Below are positions 7,593 to 16,509 of a stretch of 64,000 bases of DNA, in pieces (position 1 is the first letter of the stretch; every line of letters starts with the position of its first letter). A program made the translations under genes and the position numbers. Under the pieces are notes generated by a model, which saw only the letters and a list, made by a program, of their open reading frames with translations, had not been told where the DNA came from and made no database searches. This stretch comes from Roseateles_B sp041906185 (GTDB lineage: Bacteria; Pseudomonadota; Gammaproteobacteria; Burkholderiales; Burkholderiaceae_C). The DNA is taken from NCBI GenBank assembly GCA_041906185.1, contig JAYRJQ010000014.1, positions 62,001 to 126,000 on the forward strand, read 5' to 3'.

Positions 7593-8888
7593 TCACGGGT
7601 AGAAGATCTCGACTGTGTAGCCGTTGACGCGCTGGCGCCCGGTGCTGAACACCAGTTGCAGCGCCTGCTCGCTGTTGGCGGCCGTGCTGGGCTGCGCGTT
7701 CGCGAAGTCCTCGGGCCGCAGCGCGCGCTTCATCAGCACCTTGCCGTTGCCGTCGTTGAGGCTCAGCTCGACCCAGGGCGTCGCCAGCTCCCAGGGGCTC
7801 TTGTTGCGCAGACTGAGGCTGAACTTGTAGTGGTTGCCGCTGGCAGCTTCCGACAGCCCGCTGCTCTCGACGCTGAAGGCATCCAGGCGCTGCCACGGAT
7901 GCAGCTCGCAGCCCAGGCGCGGACAGGCGGCCGCGAGCCATTCACGGGCCGTCGGGGACTGCGTGGCGAGGGCGTCGCGGTAATGCCAGGTCAGCTGTGC
8001 GGCCGCGCCGCACAGGAGCAGCACGGTGCCCAGGCCGAGCGCCAGGCGCACGCCGGGGCGTTGCCAGCGGGCCTCGCCCTCGGCGCGGCGCAGGAAACCG
8101 GGCTTGCGTGCAGGCTTGGTGGCGGCGGCTTGGGCGGGCAGCTCGGGCATCGCGGCCTGCGCCGACTGCAGGCTCGGCGACAGCACGACATCCGGGCCCA
8201 GGTCCTGGGCCGCCGGGACTGCCGCCGGAGACGGCACGGGCGCCGGTGGTGGCGGCTCGGGCTCGAAGCGCATCCCCTTGGGCTCCGGCATGTCGGCACG
8301 GGCATCCACGGGGGCGGCGGCCGTCATGGCGGGATCGGGCGGCGGCTCCCAGAAGGGTTCGCGACGCTCGCCGGCGCGATCGTGACCGCCCGTCCGAGCG
8401 GCGTGCATCTCGGCATCGTGCGGAGGCTCGAACGCTTCGGAGGGCTGTGTGAAGGCGGACGCCGGCTGCACGGGCTCGTGCGTCGGCATCGGGCTCGGGG
8501 TGTAGGCGGGCGCTGTTGCGGGCGCCGCAGCCGGAGGGGTCGCGGGCGGCGGCACGCTGCGGCGCTCCGCGGCGACGTCGATCGGGCGACGCACGGCATG
8601 ATGGGCGGCCGGCGCCGGTGCAGGGGGCATCACCGCCGGCGCGGCACGGCTCAGGGCGGGCTGCTCGCGCACGAAGGCGGGTTCGCCGCGCGGGGGCTCG
8701 AACTCGCTCTCGGGGCTCGGGGCGGGCCAGGGCGGCGGCGCCTCGCGGTCCAGATCGAAGAGCTGTTCACGGGCATCGAAGACCTCGGCGCAACGGCCGC
8801 AGCGCACCCAGCCCTCGGACACGCGCAACTGGTCCTGCACCACGCGGAAGATGGTGCCGCAGGCGGTGCAGCGGGTAGCAAGACTCAT
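7593..8888 (-). CDS. Zinc-ribbon and DUF3426 membrane protein
   Basis: The N terminus holds a small zinc ribbon with C8/C11 and C30/C33 (CTACG, CGRCAEVF), typical of the MJ0042-type finger. A long proline/alanine-rich low-complexity stretch (about 60-270) follows, then one transmembrane segment near residues 279-300 (LALGLGTVLLLCGAAAQLTW). The C-terminal DUF3426 region contains a beta-rich pattern (NHYKFSLSLRNKSPWELATP). The function of this family is not established. It lies 134 nt downstream of prmA and is the last gene of the aroQ-accB-accC-prmA direction, a linkage common in Burkholderiales. Confidence 0.85.
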   Translation of the reverse strand: MSLATRCTACGTIFRVVQDQLRVSEGWVRCGRCAEVFDAREQLFDLDREAPPPWPAPSPESEFEPPRGEPAFVREQPALSRAAPAVMPPAPAPAAHHAVRRPIDVAAERRSVPPPATPPAAAPATAPAYTPSPMPTHEPVQPASAFTQPSEAFEPPHDAEMHAARTGGHDRAGERREPFWEPPPDPAMTAAAPVDARADMPEPKGMRFEPEPPPPAPVPSPAAVPAAQDLGPDVVLSPSLQSAQAAMPELPAQAAATKPARKPGFLRRAEGEARWQRPGVRLALGLGTVLLLCGAAAQLTWHYRDALATQSPTAREWLAAACPRLGCELHPWQRLDAFSVESSGLSEAASGNHYKFSLSLRNKSPWELATPWVELSLNDGNGKVLMKRALRPEDFANAQPSTAANSEQALQLVFSTGRQRVNGYTVEIFYP

Positions 8889-9022
8889 GGGGGCAGATCA
8901 TGCCATGAAGGCCTGTCACCGCCGAGCGCGCTCACCCCTAGAAACATCGATCCTGCCGATGCGGGCGGGGCTTGCGGCGCTGGCGGGGTCAGGCCTTGCC
9001 TGGCGAGCCAGCGTGGCGGGGC

Positions 9023-9946
9023 TCAGGCGGCGCGGCGTGCCGTCATGAGGATCCAGCCCTCCTCGCTGTCGCTGACGTCCAGGGCCAGCCACGGCGCGTA
9101 GGCGTCCTTGAGCTCCTGGGCCTGTCGCTCGAGGATGCCGGCCAGCACGAGGTGGCCGCCCGCGCGCACATGGGCGCACAGCAGCGGAGCCAGCAGCTTC
9201 AGCGGCGTGGCGAGGATGTTGGCCAGCACCAGCGGGTACTCGCCCGTCGCGGCGTCGGGCAGCGCGGCGTTCAGCGTCACGCGGTTGGCCTCGGCATTGG
9301 CCTTGGAGGAGATGATGGCGGCCGGGTCGATGTCGACGGCATCGATGTGCTGCGCGCCATGCAGCGCGGCGCCGATGGCCAGGATGCCCGAGCCGCAGCC
9401 GTAGTCCAGCACGCGGTCCCAGCCGGCGGCCTCGGCGCCATGGCGGGCGACCCAGCGCAGGCACATACGGGTGGTCGGGTGCGTGCCGGTGCCGAAGGCG
9501 AGACCGGGGTCGAGGCGCATGACCTGCTTGGCCTGCGCCGGGGCCTCGTGCCACGAGGGCACGATCCAGAACTCGGGCGTGATCTCGACGGGCGCGAACT
9601 GCGACTGCGTCAGGCGCACCCAGTCCTGCTCTTCCACGGCCTGGATGGTCTGCACATGCACGTCCTGCGCCCAGTCCTGGGCCAGCAGCAGGGTGGCGGC
9701 CTCGGTCGCCTCGGCCTCGCTGGCGAACAACGCCTTCACGACGGAACGCTCCCAGCCCGGCTTGGGCGCGGGCATGCCGGGCTCGCCGAACAGGGCCTTC
9801 TCGGAGGCCGTGTCGGCATCCGCGTCTTCCACCGAGACGGCGAGCGACTCCACTTCCATCAGCGCATCGCTGACGGTCTCGACGTCGTCCTCGCGGCAGA
9901 TGAGCACGAGCTCGTGCAGGTCGGGGGTGCTGGGGGTGTTGCTCAT
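9023..9946 (-). CDS. prmA: Ribosomal protein L11 methyltransferase
   Basis: SAM-dependent enzyme that trimethylates ribosomal protein L11. The 307-residue product has the family signature DPGLAFGTGTHPTT (about 151-164), a Rossmann motif I VLDYGCGSGILAIGAAL (about 175-190) and the LANILATPL segment near the active site. The N-terminal third is the L11-recognition domain. It lies 123 nt downstream of accC and is probably co-transcribed with it, as is usual in betaproteobacteria. Confidence 0.95.
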   Translation of the reverse strand: MSNTPSTPDLHELVLICREDDVETVSDALMEVESLAVSVEDADADTASEKALFGEPGMPAPKPGWERSVVKALFASEAEATEAATLLLAQDWAQDVHVQTIQAVEEQDWVRLTQSQFAPVEITPEFWIVPSWHEAPAQAKQVMRLDPGLAFGTGTHPTTRMCLRWVARHGAEAAGWDRVLDYGCGSGILAIGAALHGAQHIDAVDIDPAAIISSKANAEANRVTLNAALPDAATGEYPLVLANILATPLKLLAPLLCAHVRAGGHLVLAGILERQAQELKDAYAPWLALDVSDSEEGWILMTARRAA

Positions 9947-10069
9947 GGGGAAACTTTCAAGGGCACTTCAAATGCACAAGCCCTGGGCGGCATGGGCCGC
10001 GCCAGGGCTGTGGCGGGTGCGTATGCGTCAGACGCGAATGATAGGGCGTCGTCCGCGATCAGCGCTGTT

Positions 10070-11419
10070 TCAGCGCTTGTGCTGGTTCATCCAGCCTTCC
10101 AGGTAATGGATGGACGTGCCGCCCTCGATGAACTTCGCATCGGCCATCAGCTCGCGGTGCAGCGGGATGTTGGTCTGGATGCCTTCCACCACCGTCTCCG
10201 ACAGGGCGATGCGCATGCGGGCCAGGGCCTGCTCGCGGGTGTCGCCATGCACGATGATCTTGCCGATCATGGAGTCGTAGTTGGGCGGCACGAAGTAGTT
10301 CGTGTAGGCATGCGAGTCCACGCGCACGCCGGGGCCGCCGGGCGGGTGCCACATGGTGATGCGGCCCGGGGAGGGCACGAATTTCACCGGGTCCTCGGCA
10401 TTGATGCGGCACTCGATGGCGTGGCCGCGCATCTCGATGTTGCGCTGGGTGAAGGGCAGCTTCTCGCCGGCGGCAATGCGGATCTGCATCGCGACGATGT
10501 CCACGCCGGTGACCATTTCCGTCACCGGGTGCTCCACCTGCACGCGGGTGTTCATCTCGATGAAGTAGAACTCGCCGTTCTCGAAGAGGAACTCGAAGGT
10601 GCCGGCGCCCCGGTAGCCCATCTTCTTGCAGGCGGTCGCGCAGCGGTCGCCGATCTTCTCGATGGTGCGGCGGGGGATGCCGGGTGCCGGCGCTTCCTCG
10701 ATGATCTTCTGGTGGCGGCGCTGCATGGAGCAGTCGCGCTCGCCGAGCCACACGGCGTTCTTGTGGCCGTCGGCCAGCACCTGGATCTCCACGTGACGCG
10801 GGTTCTCCAGGAACTTCTCCATGTAGACCTCGGGATTGCCGAAGGCGGCCGCGGCTTCCGCCTTGGTCATCTGCACGGCATTCACCAGCGCGGCTTCGGT
10901 GTGCACCACGCGCATGCCGCGGCCACCGCCGCCGCCGGCGGCCTTGATGATCACCGGGTAGCCCACGGAACGGGCGATGCGGATGATCTCCTTGGGATCG
11001 TCGGGCAGGGCGCCGTCCGAGCCGGGCACGCAGGGCACGCCGGCCGCGCGCATGGCCTGCTTGGCGGAGACCTTGTCGCCCATCGTGCGGATGTTGTCCG
11101 GCGTCGGGCCAATGAAGGTAAAGCCGCTGCGCTCCACGCGCTCGGCGAAGTCGGCGTTCTCCGACAGGAAGCCGTAGCCCGGGTGGATGGCCTCGGCATC
11201 GGTCACCTCGGCGGTGGCGATGATGGCCGGCATGCTCAGGTAGCTCTGGGCGGAGGGGGCCGGGCCGATGCACACGGCCTCATCCGCCAGCTTGACGTAC
11301 TTGGCGTCGCGGTCGGCCTCGGAGTAGACGACGACCGACTTCACGCCCAGCTCGCGGCAGGCGCGCTGGATTCGAAGGGCAATCTCGCCTCGATTGGCAA
11401 TCAGGATTTTCTTAAACAT
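10070..11419 (-). CDS. accC: Acetyl-CoA carboxylase, biotin carboxylase subunit
   Basis: ATP-grasp enzyme that carboxylates biotin on AccB, the first half of malonyl-CoA synthesis. At 449 residues it is full length. Visible features are the N-terminal FKKILIANRGEIALR, the glycine-rich ATP loop KAAGGGGGRGM, and the active-site motif EMNTRVQVEHPVTEM. It is 132 nt downstream of accB; that gap contains a dispersed palindromic repeat. Confidence 0.98.
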   Translation of the reverse strand: MFKKILIANRGEIALRIQRACRELGVKSVVVYSEADRDAKYVKLADEAVCIGPAPSAQSYLSMPAIIATAEVTDAEAIHPGYGFLSENADFAERVERSGFTFIGPTPDNIRTMGDKVSAKQAMRAAGVPCVPGSDGALPDDPKEIIRIARSVGYPVIIKAAGGGGGRGMRVVHTEAALVNAVQMTKAEAAAAFGNPEVYMEKFLENPRHVEIQVLADGHKNAVWLGERDCSMQRRHQKIIEEAPAPGIPRRTIEKIGDRCATACKKMGYRGAGTFEFLFENGEFYFIEMNTRVQVEHPVTEMVTGVDIVAMQIRIAAGEKLPFTQRNIEMRGHAIECRINAEDPVKFVPSPGRITMWHPPGGPGVRVDSHAYTNYFVPPNYDSMIGKIIVHGDTREQALARMRIALSETVVEGIQTNIPLHRELMADAKFIEGGTSIHYLEGWMNQHKR

Positions 11420-11461
11420 GGCAGTTGCTCAGCGCTCAGGGCGCAATGCGGCCAAGGACCC

Positions 11462-11541
11462 ATCCGGCAGCGGTCGCGGATCCGGCTTCGCCGGACCGCC
11501 GAGCGCGCCCCCTCGAGGGGGCCGGCGCAGCCGGTAGGGGG
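11462..11541 (-). repeat. Dispersed GC-rich palindromic repeat, copy B
   Basis: Lies between accB and accC. Read on the minus strand it runs from CCCCCTACCGGCTGCGCCGG through a GCCCCCTCGAGGGGGC core into a GGTCCGGCGAAGCCGGATCC arm. It matches the plus-strand segment 24247-24320 over its whole length, by eye at roughly 85 percent. A shorter relative lies inside mpl. It holds two nested inverted repeats, so the accB-accC transcript would form a strong hairpin here. Confidence 0.75.
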
Positions 11542-11551
11542 TGGGGCGAGT

Positions 11552-12019
11552 TCACTCGATGATGAACAGCGGCTGGCCGAATTCCACCGGCTGGCCGTTC
11601 TCCACCAGGATCTTGGTCACGGTGCCGGCCTTGTCGGCATCGATCTCGTTCATGATCTTCATGGCTTCGATGATGCAGATGGCCTGGCCTTCCTTGACCT
11701 GCTGGCCCACCTCCACGAAAGCCTTGGCATTGGGGCCGGAGGCGCGGTAGAAGGTGCCCACCATGGGCGACTTCACCACATGGCCGGTCTCGACGGGGGC
11801 CGCGGCAGGCGCGGCAGCGGCAGCGGCGGGCGCAGCGGCCGCCACCGGCGCGGCGGCCACGGGCGCGGCCATCATCGGCATGGCCTGGGCCAGGGGCACG
11901 GCCACCGTGCCGTCGGACTTGACGATGCGCACCTTGCCATCGGCTTCGGTGATTTCAAGTTCAGAAATGTTCGACTCGGACACGAGGTCGATCAGGGTCT
12001 TGAGCTTGCGCAGATCCAT
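11552..12019 (-). CDS. accB: Acetyl-CoA carboxylase, biotin carboxyl carrier protein
   Basis: Carrier subunit of acetyl-CoA carboxylase (155 residues). The N-terminal segment MDLRKLKTLIDLVSES is typical of AccB. An Ala/Pro linker follows (about 43-77), then the lipoyl-like domain with the biotinylation motif EAMKIMNE, biotin lysine K121. I start at the ATG at 12019, which has GGAGAA in front. A longer frame upstream adds 13 residues without family character. accC follows directly and aroQ precedes by 72 nt. Confidence 0.97.
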   Translation of the reverse strand: MDLRKLKTLIDLVSESNISELEITEADGKVRIVKSDGTVAVPLAQAMPMMAAPVAAAPVAAAAPAAAAAAPAAAPVETGHVVKSPMVGTFYRASGPNAKAFVEVGQQVKEGQAICIIEAMKIMNEIDADKAGTVTKILVENGQPVEFGQPLFIIE

Positions 12020-12091
12020 GAGGCTTCTCCAACGGAAAGATTTTGTAGTGCTTGCCAATGCCGCGGTCGCCGGGGCGGCCGCGCCCTCGCT

Positions 12092-12547
12092 TCAGCCGCC
12101 GTCAGCTGCATGCAGCCGGACGTGGTCCAGGGCATGCATCAGGGCGTAGCGGTAACCCTGGGGACCCAGGCCGCAGATCACGCCCACCGCGAGTTCCGAC
12201 ACATAGCTGTGGTGGCGGAAGGCCTCGCGCTTGTGGATATTGGACAGGTGGACCTCGACGAAAGGCAGGGCCACCGCCGCCAGGGCGTCCCGGATGGCCA
12301 CGCTGGTGTGCGTGTAGGCCGCCGGATTGATGATGATGAAGCGTGTGCCGTCACGGCCAGCCGCCTGGATGCGATCGACCAGGGCACCTTCGTGGTTGCT
12401 CTGGAAGCTTTCGAGCGTGGCCCTGGCATTGGCAGCGAATTGCTGCAGATCTGCATCGATCTGCGCCAAAGTCGTTGCGCCATACACCCCGGGCTCCCTG
12501 GTGCCAAGGAGGTTGAGGTTGGGGCCGTGAATCACAAGAATCTGCAT
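12092..12547 (-). CDS. aroQ: 3-dehydroquinate dehydratase, type II
   Basis: Third step of the shikimate pathway. The 151-residue product has the type II hallmarks: GPNLNLLGTREPGVYG with catalytic Y22, the INPAAYTHTS loop, VEVHLSNIHKREAFRHHS with the active-site histidine, and a C-terminal ICGLGPQGY segment. It precedes accB-accC, a conserved Burkholderiales order. The 210 nt upstream are AT-richer than the surroundings and probably hold the promoter, but no good -35/-10 pair could be picked. Confidence 0.97.
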   Translation of the reverse strand: MQILVIHGPNLNLLGTREPGVYGATTLAQIDADLQQFAANARATLESFQSNHEGALVDRIQAAGRDGTRFIIINPAAYTHTSVAIRDALAAVALPFVEVHLSNIHKREAFRHHSYVSELAVGVICGLGPQGYRYALMHALDHVRLHAADGG

Positions 12548-12757
12548 CAGCGACGTGCCGTGGCGGTTTAGAGCGTAGACACTAGAAGCGCGAAAGGCTG
12601 AACTTTAGCTTTTTTAGACCCAGATCCCGGCAGGTAGCCAAAAATAAATGGCTTGACCTTCCACGTTTCTTGAGCTTGCCCAAGAAAGCCCGGGATTCGG
12701 GTCTTGACGAGCGTCCAGCCCGGCGAGAGCGCGATTCTGATGCCAGCGAGGGCCGGA

Positions 12758-13336
12758 TCAGGCCCCGGTTTTCCCTGCCTCGGGGGCCGGCTGACCGGCC
12801 GCCAGGGCCCGGGCGACGGCGTCGAGCTCGCCGGCCTGCAGGGCACCCAGCCGGCGCCAATAGACCTCGCCGCGGGCATCGAAGACGACGCTGAAGGGCA
12901 GTCCGCCCTGGGTGTTGCCGAGCTGGCGACCTAGCTCCAGGCCCTGCACGCCGCCCAGCGCCAGCGGGATCTGCAGCGGCAGCTTGGCGAGGAAATCCTG
13001 GACGGCTTCCTTGCGGTCGATGGCGAGGGCCAGGCCTTGCCAGCCCGGCTGGGCGGCCAGGAACTGCTGGATCTCGGGCAGCTCGCGCACGCAGGGCGCA
13101 CACCAGGTGGCCCAGAAATTCAGCAGCAGCGGCTGGCCCCGCAGCTGGCGGGCGGCCAGCTCGCTGCCGTCCAGGCGCTCGAAGCGGGCCATCCAGAAGG
13201 CGTCGGCCGCGGAGGTCGGGCGCGGGGGCAGGGCGGGCATCGGGGCCTCTGCCGGCTGGCCACGCCGGGCCAGCCAGGCGCCGAAGCCTGCGGCGGCCAG
13301 GCCGACGGTGCCGAAGAGGGCGTGGCGGCGGTTCAT
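12758..13336 (-). CDS. TlpA/ResA-type thioredoxin-like protein
   Basis: A 192-residue thiol-disulfide reductase with WCAPC (C79, C82) in NFWATWCAPCVREL, the AhpC/TSA-TlpA type. The N terminus MNRRHALFGTVGLAAAGFGAW has paired arginines before a hydrophobic stretch, so it is a membrane anchor or Tat-like signal and the domain faces the periplasm. The likely role is periplasmic disulfide reduction or cytochrome maturation, but partners cannot be told from context. Its start overlaps the stop of the upstream gene (ATGA), so it is the last gene of the RNase-TonB-aroE-mtgA operon. Confidence 0.85.
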   Translation of the reverse strand: MNRRHALFGTVGLAAAGFGAWLARRGQPAEAPMPALPPRPTSAADAFWMARFERLDGSELAARQLRGQPLLLNFWATWCAPCVRELPEIQQFLAAQPGWQGLALAIDRKEAVQDFLAKLPLQIPLALGGVQGLELGRQLGNTQGGLPFSVVFDARGEVYWRRLGALQAGELDAVARALAAGQPAPEAGKTGA

Positions 13337-13968
13337 GGGGTGACTCCTTCGTCGCTGCCCGCGTCGGTGTCCGCGTCGGTTTGGTCGAGCAGCCGGCGCA
13401 GGGCCGCGAGGTCCCCGCGCTCGGTGCGGCCGCGGCTGTCAGGCTTGAGGGCGCCGCGCAGGTCATCCTTGTCGAGGATGCTCAGCGCGATGGTCACCCA
13501 TTCATTGAGCGGCCGGCAGCGGTCGGCCACGGTCAGCAGGTCCACCGGGCCGCGCGGGCCCGGCGCCTCGCCGACCTCGTAGTCCACGCCGGCGTTGATC
13601 AGCGCGATCTCGGCGGCCTTGCTGTCGTCGCAGTAGAGCTGGAGGTGGATGTTGGACAGGCGCGTCGCCGTGCCGCGCCAGACGGCGCCGCACAGGTGGG
13701 GCCGGAACTCGGCCAGCCGCTCCATCCAGACCGCGGCCAGCTCGCGCAGCGCGCGCAGCTCGCCGGGCTGGGTGTCGGCGCAGAAGAGGGCGAGGTAGTC
13801 CCGCACCTCGTCTTCCAGCTCGTCGTTGCTGGGGAGCGGCGCGTTGCGGGGCAGGCCCAGCTGCTTGTGGGCCCGGCGCTTGGCGGGGCCGTACTCGAGG
13901 CCTTCCTCCACCACCAGGCGGGCGGCGGTGGCGGCGATCTCGGCGGTGAGCGGGTGGTCGGAGGCCAT
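13333..13968 (-). CDS. Conserved Burkholderiales protein of unknown function
   Basis: The 211-residue product starts with a helical segment (TAEIAATAARLVVEEGLEYG, then AKRRAHKQLG). Later it has a nucleotidyltransferase-like stretch, GAVWRGTATRLSNIHLQLY, with a downstream IALSILDKDDLRGALKP. Relatives appear in Burkholderiales genomes beside mtgA/tlpA, sometimes labelled as nucleotidyltransferases or, probably wrongly, as a Mur ligase. I cannot assign a reaction. It lies 42 nt after mtgA and overlaps the tlpA-like gene by 4 nt, so it is clearly part of this operon. Confidence 0.75.
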   Translation of the reverse strand: MASDHPLTAEIAATAARLVVEEGLEYGPAKRRAHKQLGLPRNAPLPSNDELEDEVRDYLALFCADTQPGELRALRELAAVWMERLAEFRPHLCGAVWRGTATRLSNIHLQLYCDDSKAAEIALINAGVDYEVGEAPGPRGPVDLLTVADRCRPLNEWVTIALSILDKDDLRGALKPDSRGRTERGDLAALRRLLDQTDADTDAGSDEGVTP

Positions 13969-14010
13969 GGTGGGCGGTGTCGGGGGGGATCGGGCGGCGG
14001 CGGATCGGGG

Positions 14011-14781
14011 TCAGGGCAGCGCGACGGCGCCCATGCGGGCCTCGATGGTCGCGGCGCGGCCGACCACATAGGCCGAGCCGGGCCGCTTCTCGAAGCGCTT
14101 GGGCGCCGGCAGCATGACGGCAAGGCGCGCCGCCTGCCACGGGGCGAGCTGCGCGGCGTCCACGCGGAAGTAGTGCCGGGCCGCGGCCTGGGCACCAAAG
14201 ACGCCTTCACCCCACTCGACGTGGTTCAGGTAGATCTCGAGGATGCGCTGCTTGGACAGGAGCGCCTCCAGCATGAAGGTCAGCACGAACTCCTGGCCCT
14301 TGCGCAGCAGGTGGCGCTCGCCGCTGAGGAACAGGTTCTTGGCCAGCTGCTGGGTGATGGTCGAGCCGCCGACGATCTTGGCCTGGGGCTTGGGCGTCGT
14401 GGGGCGGTCACTGTCCCGGGCCGGCGACCGCGAGGCGGCCTTGGCGCGCTTGTCGGCCTTGGCCTGCTCGCGCTGGTTCTTCTCCCAGGCCTTCTCGAGG
14501 GCGTCCCACTCCACGCCGCCATGCTCGGAGAAGCCGGCGTCCTCGCTGGCGATCACGGCCCGCTTCAGCGAGGCCGACAGCCGCGCGTCCGGCACCCAGT
14601 CCTGGCTCCACGCGACCTCGTGCTTCTCGGTGGCCAGGCGCCAGATCTCGGAGCGCTGGAAGCTGGTCGACTGCGGGTCCAGCACGTTCATCAGGGCGAT
14701 GCGCGCCAGGAAGTAGAGCTGCAGCGCCAGCAGCCCGAGGGCAAGCAGGGCGAGCAGGCGCAGGGGCAGCTGGCGCAGCAC
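14011..14781 (-). CDS. mtgA: Monofunctional peptidoglycan glycosyltransferase
   Basis: GT51 enzyme that polymerises lipid II into glycan strands. It has a single N-terminal membrane anchor (about 8-30). GT51 motifs in order are ASEDAGFSEHGG with catalytic E80, GGSTITQQLAKNLF, the RKGQE motif and RILEIYLNHVEWGEGVFG. There is no transpeptidase domain, consistent with 256 residues. Between the first two motifs (about residues 102-134) lies a highly charged Lys/Arg/Pro-rich insertion. aroE ends 3 nt upstream. Confidence 0.94.
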   Translation of the reverse strand: MLRQLPLRLLALLALGLLALQLYFLARIALMNVLDPQSTSFQRSEIWRLATEKHEVAWSQDWVPDARLSASLKRAVIASEDAGFSEHGGVEWDALEKAWEKNQREQAKADKRAKAASRSPARDSDRPTTPKPQAKIVGGSTITQQLAKNLFLSGERHLLRKGQEFVLTFMLEALLSKQRILEIYLNHVEWGEGVFGAQAAARHYFRVDAAQLAPWQAARLAVMLPAPKRFEKRPGSAYVVGRAATIEARMGAVALP

Positions 14782-14784
14782 GGC

Positions 14785-15630
14785 TCAGCCCTTGTGCTGC
14801 AGGCGCTGGCGCAGGTCGGCCAGCACCGGGGCGGTGTCCGGGCGCACGCCACGCCAGAGCTGGAAGGCCTCGGCGGCCTGCTCGACCAGCATGCCCAGGC
14901 CGTCCCGCGGGCGGGCACCCTGCGCTTGCACCCAGTCCAGGAAGCCCTGGGCGGCGGGGCCGTACATCATGTCGATGCCCAGGCCGCCGGGGCGCAAGAC
15001 CTGGCCCCGCACCGGCACGCCCGCCCCCGCGAGGCTGGCGCTGGTGCCGTTGACCAGCACATCGAAGCGCGCCTCGGGCAGGTCGTTGAGCGTGCTGGCC
15101 TGCAGGCGCACGCCGTGCTCCTGGGCCCAGCGCGCGTGGCTGCCGACCAGGGCGACGGCCTTGTCGAGGCTGCGGTTGGCCAGCGTCAGCTCCGCCGGGC
15201 GCGCGGCGATCAGGCTGCCCATCACGCCGGCCGAGGCGCCACCGGCCCCCAGCAGCAGCACGCGCAGGCCGAGGAGCGGCTGGGCGGCATTGGCCTGGAT
15301 GTCCCGCACGAGGCCGAGGCCGTCGGTGTTGTCGCCCCACCAGCCCTGCTCGTCGAAGCGCAGGGTGTTGACGGCCCCGGCGAGTTCGGCGCGCGGGCTG
15401 CGGCGCCGGGCGGCCGCGAAGGCCTCGAACTTGAAGGGCACCGTCACATTGCAGCCCCTGGCGCCCTCGGCGGCAAAGGCCTTCACCGTGGGCAGGAAGG
15501 CGTCGAGCGGGCACAGCAGGCGCTCGTAGACCAGGTCCTGGCCCGTCTGCGCCGCGAACTGCGCATGGATGGCCGGCGACTGGCTGTGTGCGACGGGATT
15601 TCCGGCGACGGCGTAGCGGTCCGGCATCAC
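14785..15630 (-). CDS. aroE: Shikimate dehydrogenase
   Basis: NADP-dependent reduction of 3-dehydroshikimate (281 residues). Visible motifs are GNPVAHSQSPAIH (shikimate-binding serines), NVTVPFKFEAF with catalytic K67, DNTDGLG, and the dinucleotide-binding LLLGAGGASAG. The start overlaps the stop of the TonB-like gene by ATGA, and mtgA follows at 3 nt, so the three are translationally linked. An aroE-mtgA pairing is common in betaproteobacteria. Confidence 0.96.
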   Translation of the reverse strand: MMPDRYAVAGNPVAHSQSPAIHAQFAAQTGQDLVYERLLCPLDAFLPTVKAFAAEGARGCNVTVPFKFEAFAAARRRSPRAELAGAVNTLRFDEQGWWGDNTDGLGLVRDIQANAAQPLLGLRVLLLGAGGASAGVMGSLIAARPAELTLANRSLDKAVALVGSHARWAQEHGVRLQASTLNDLPEARFDVLVNGTSASLAGAGVPVRGQVLRPGGLGIDMMYGPAAQGFLDWVQAQGARPRDGLGMLVEQAAEAFQLWRGVRPDTAPVLADLRQRLQHKG

Positions 15631-16487
15631 AGCTGCTCCGTCACGGTCGCCTCGAGCCCATCCTCACGGGTGAACTTGAAGCGGGTGGTGATGACCAGCA
15701 CCTCGGCGCCGCGGCGCATCTCGGTGTTGAAGTCGCCGAAGGGCTGGCAGGCGCGCACGATGGCGATGGCGCGCTTGTCGAGCTGGTTGTTGCCGGAGCT
15801 CTGGATGATCTCGGTGTCCACGAGGCGGCCCTTGAAGTCCACGTGGATGTTCATGATCAGCTCGCCGTAGAGCTTGCGGCCCCGGTAGGTGGGGAAGTCG
15901 CGGGTGCCGCGTTCCTCGATGCGGCGGCGCAGGGTGTCGTAGTACTGGGCGTAGACGACCTCGCGCGTGGCGGGGCTCACGTAGCGCTTGCGGGGGCGGG
16001 CGTTCTCGTCGTTCACCCGCTTCTCGATCTCGGCCAGCAGCTGCACCAGCTGGCGGCGTTTCTCGGCCTGCTCGCGCGCCTCGGGCGAGCTGCGCTCGCG
16101 CTTGGGGTCCGGCGGCGGCAGCAGCGCCAGCTCGCGGCGCACCTGGGCGAGCAGCTGCTGCTGCACCTCCTGGAGCTTGGCGATCTGGTTGCGCTGCGTC
16201 TCGGTGCTGTCGCCCAGCTCCATGCGGGGCGAGGGCGCCAGTGGCGAGGTGGCGCGCTTCTGCCGGGCCGACTCCCCGCCGCCCGCGAGGTTCGCCTGCG
16301 CCAGGGCCTTGGCCTCGGCGGGGGCATCCTTGCTGCGGGCGTTGACCAGCACCACCTCCAGCGGCGTGTCCTGGAACAGGCGCTGGAAGCGCTCCGGATC
16401 GGCGATCCGCAGGGCCAGCAGCATCAGGTGCAGGCCCAGCGAGACGATCAGGGCGAGGTGGAGCGGCTGGATCTTGCGCGGCTGCAT
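15627..16487 (-). CDS. TonB-family energy-transducing protein
   Basis: The 286-residue protein has an N-terminal membrane anchor (LHLALIVSLGLHLMLLAL), a charged coiled-coil-like middle rich in Glu, Gln and Arg (about 60-175), and a C-terminal TonB-like domain (RGRKLYGELIMNIHVDF, then GRLVDTEIIQSSGNNQLDKRA). TonB-type proteins couple the inner-membrane proton gradient to outer-membrane receptors. The family also contains variants of unknown role, and no exbB/exbD is nearby. It sits 22 nt after the RNase gene and overlaps aroE. Confidence 0.8.
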   Translation of the reverse strand: MQPRKIQPLHLALIVSLGLHLMLLALRIADPERFQRLFQDTPLEVVLVNARSKDAPAEAKALAQANLAGGGESARQKRATSPLAPSPRMELGDSTETQRNQIAKLQEVQQQLLAQVRRELALLPPPDPKRERSSPEAREQAEKRRQLVQLLAEIEKRVNDENARPRKRYVSPATREVVYAQYYDTLRRRIEERGTRDFPTYRGRKLYGELIMNIHVDFKGRLVDTEIIQSSGNNQLDKRAIAIVRACQPFGDFNTEMRRGAEVLVITTRFKFTREDGLEATVTEQL

Positions 16488-16509
16488 GGCGGTCGTGCGG
16501 GGAGGCCGC

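Noticed and set aside
12548..12757. Small gene or horizontally acquired segment between aroQ and the TlpA-like gene
   Set aside because: The segment is somewhat AT-richer but no start with ribosome binding site or family-like protein is visible. A promoter region is the simpler reading.
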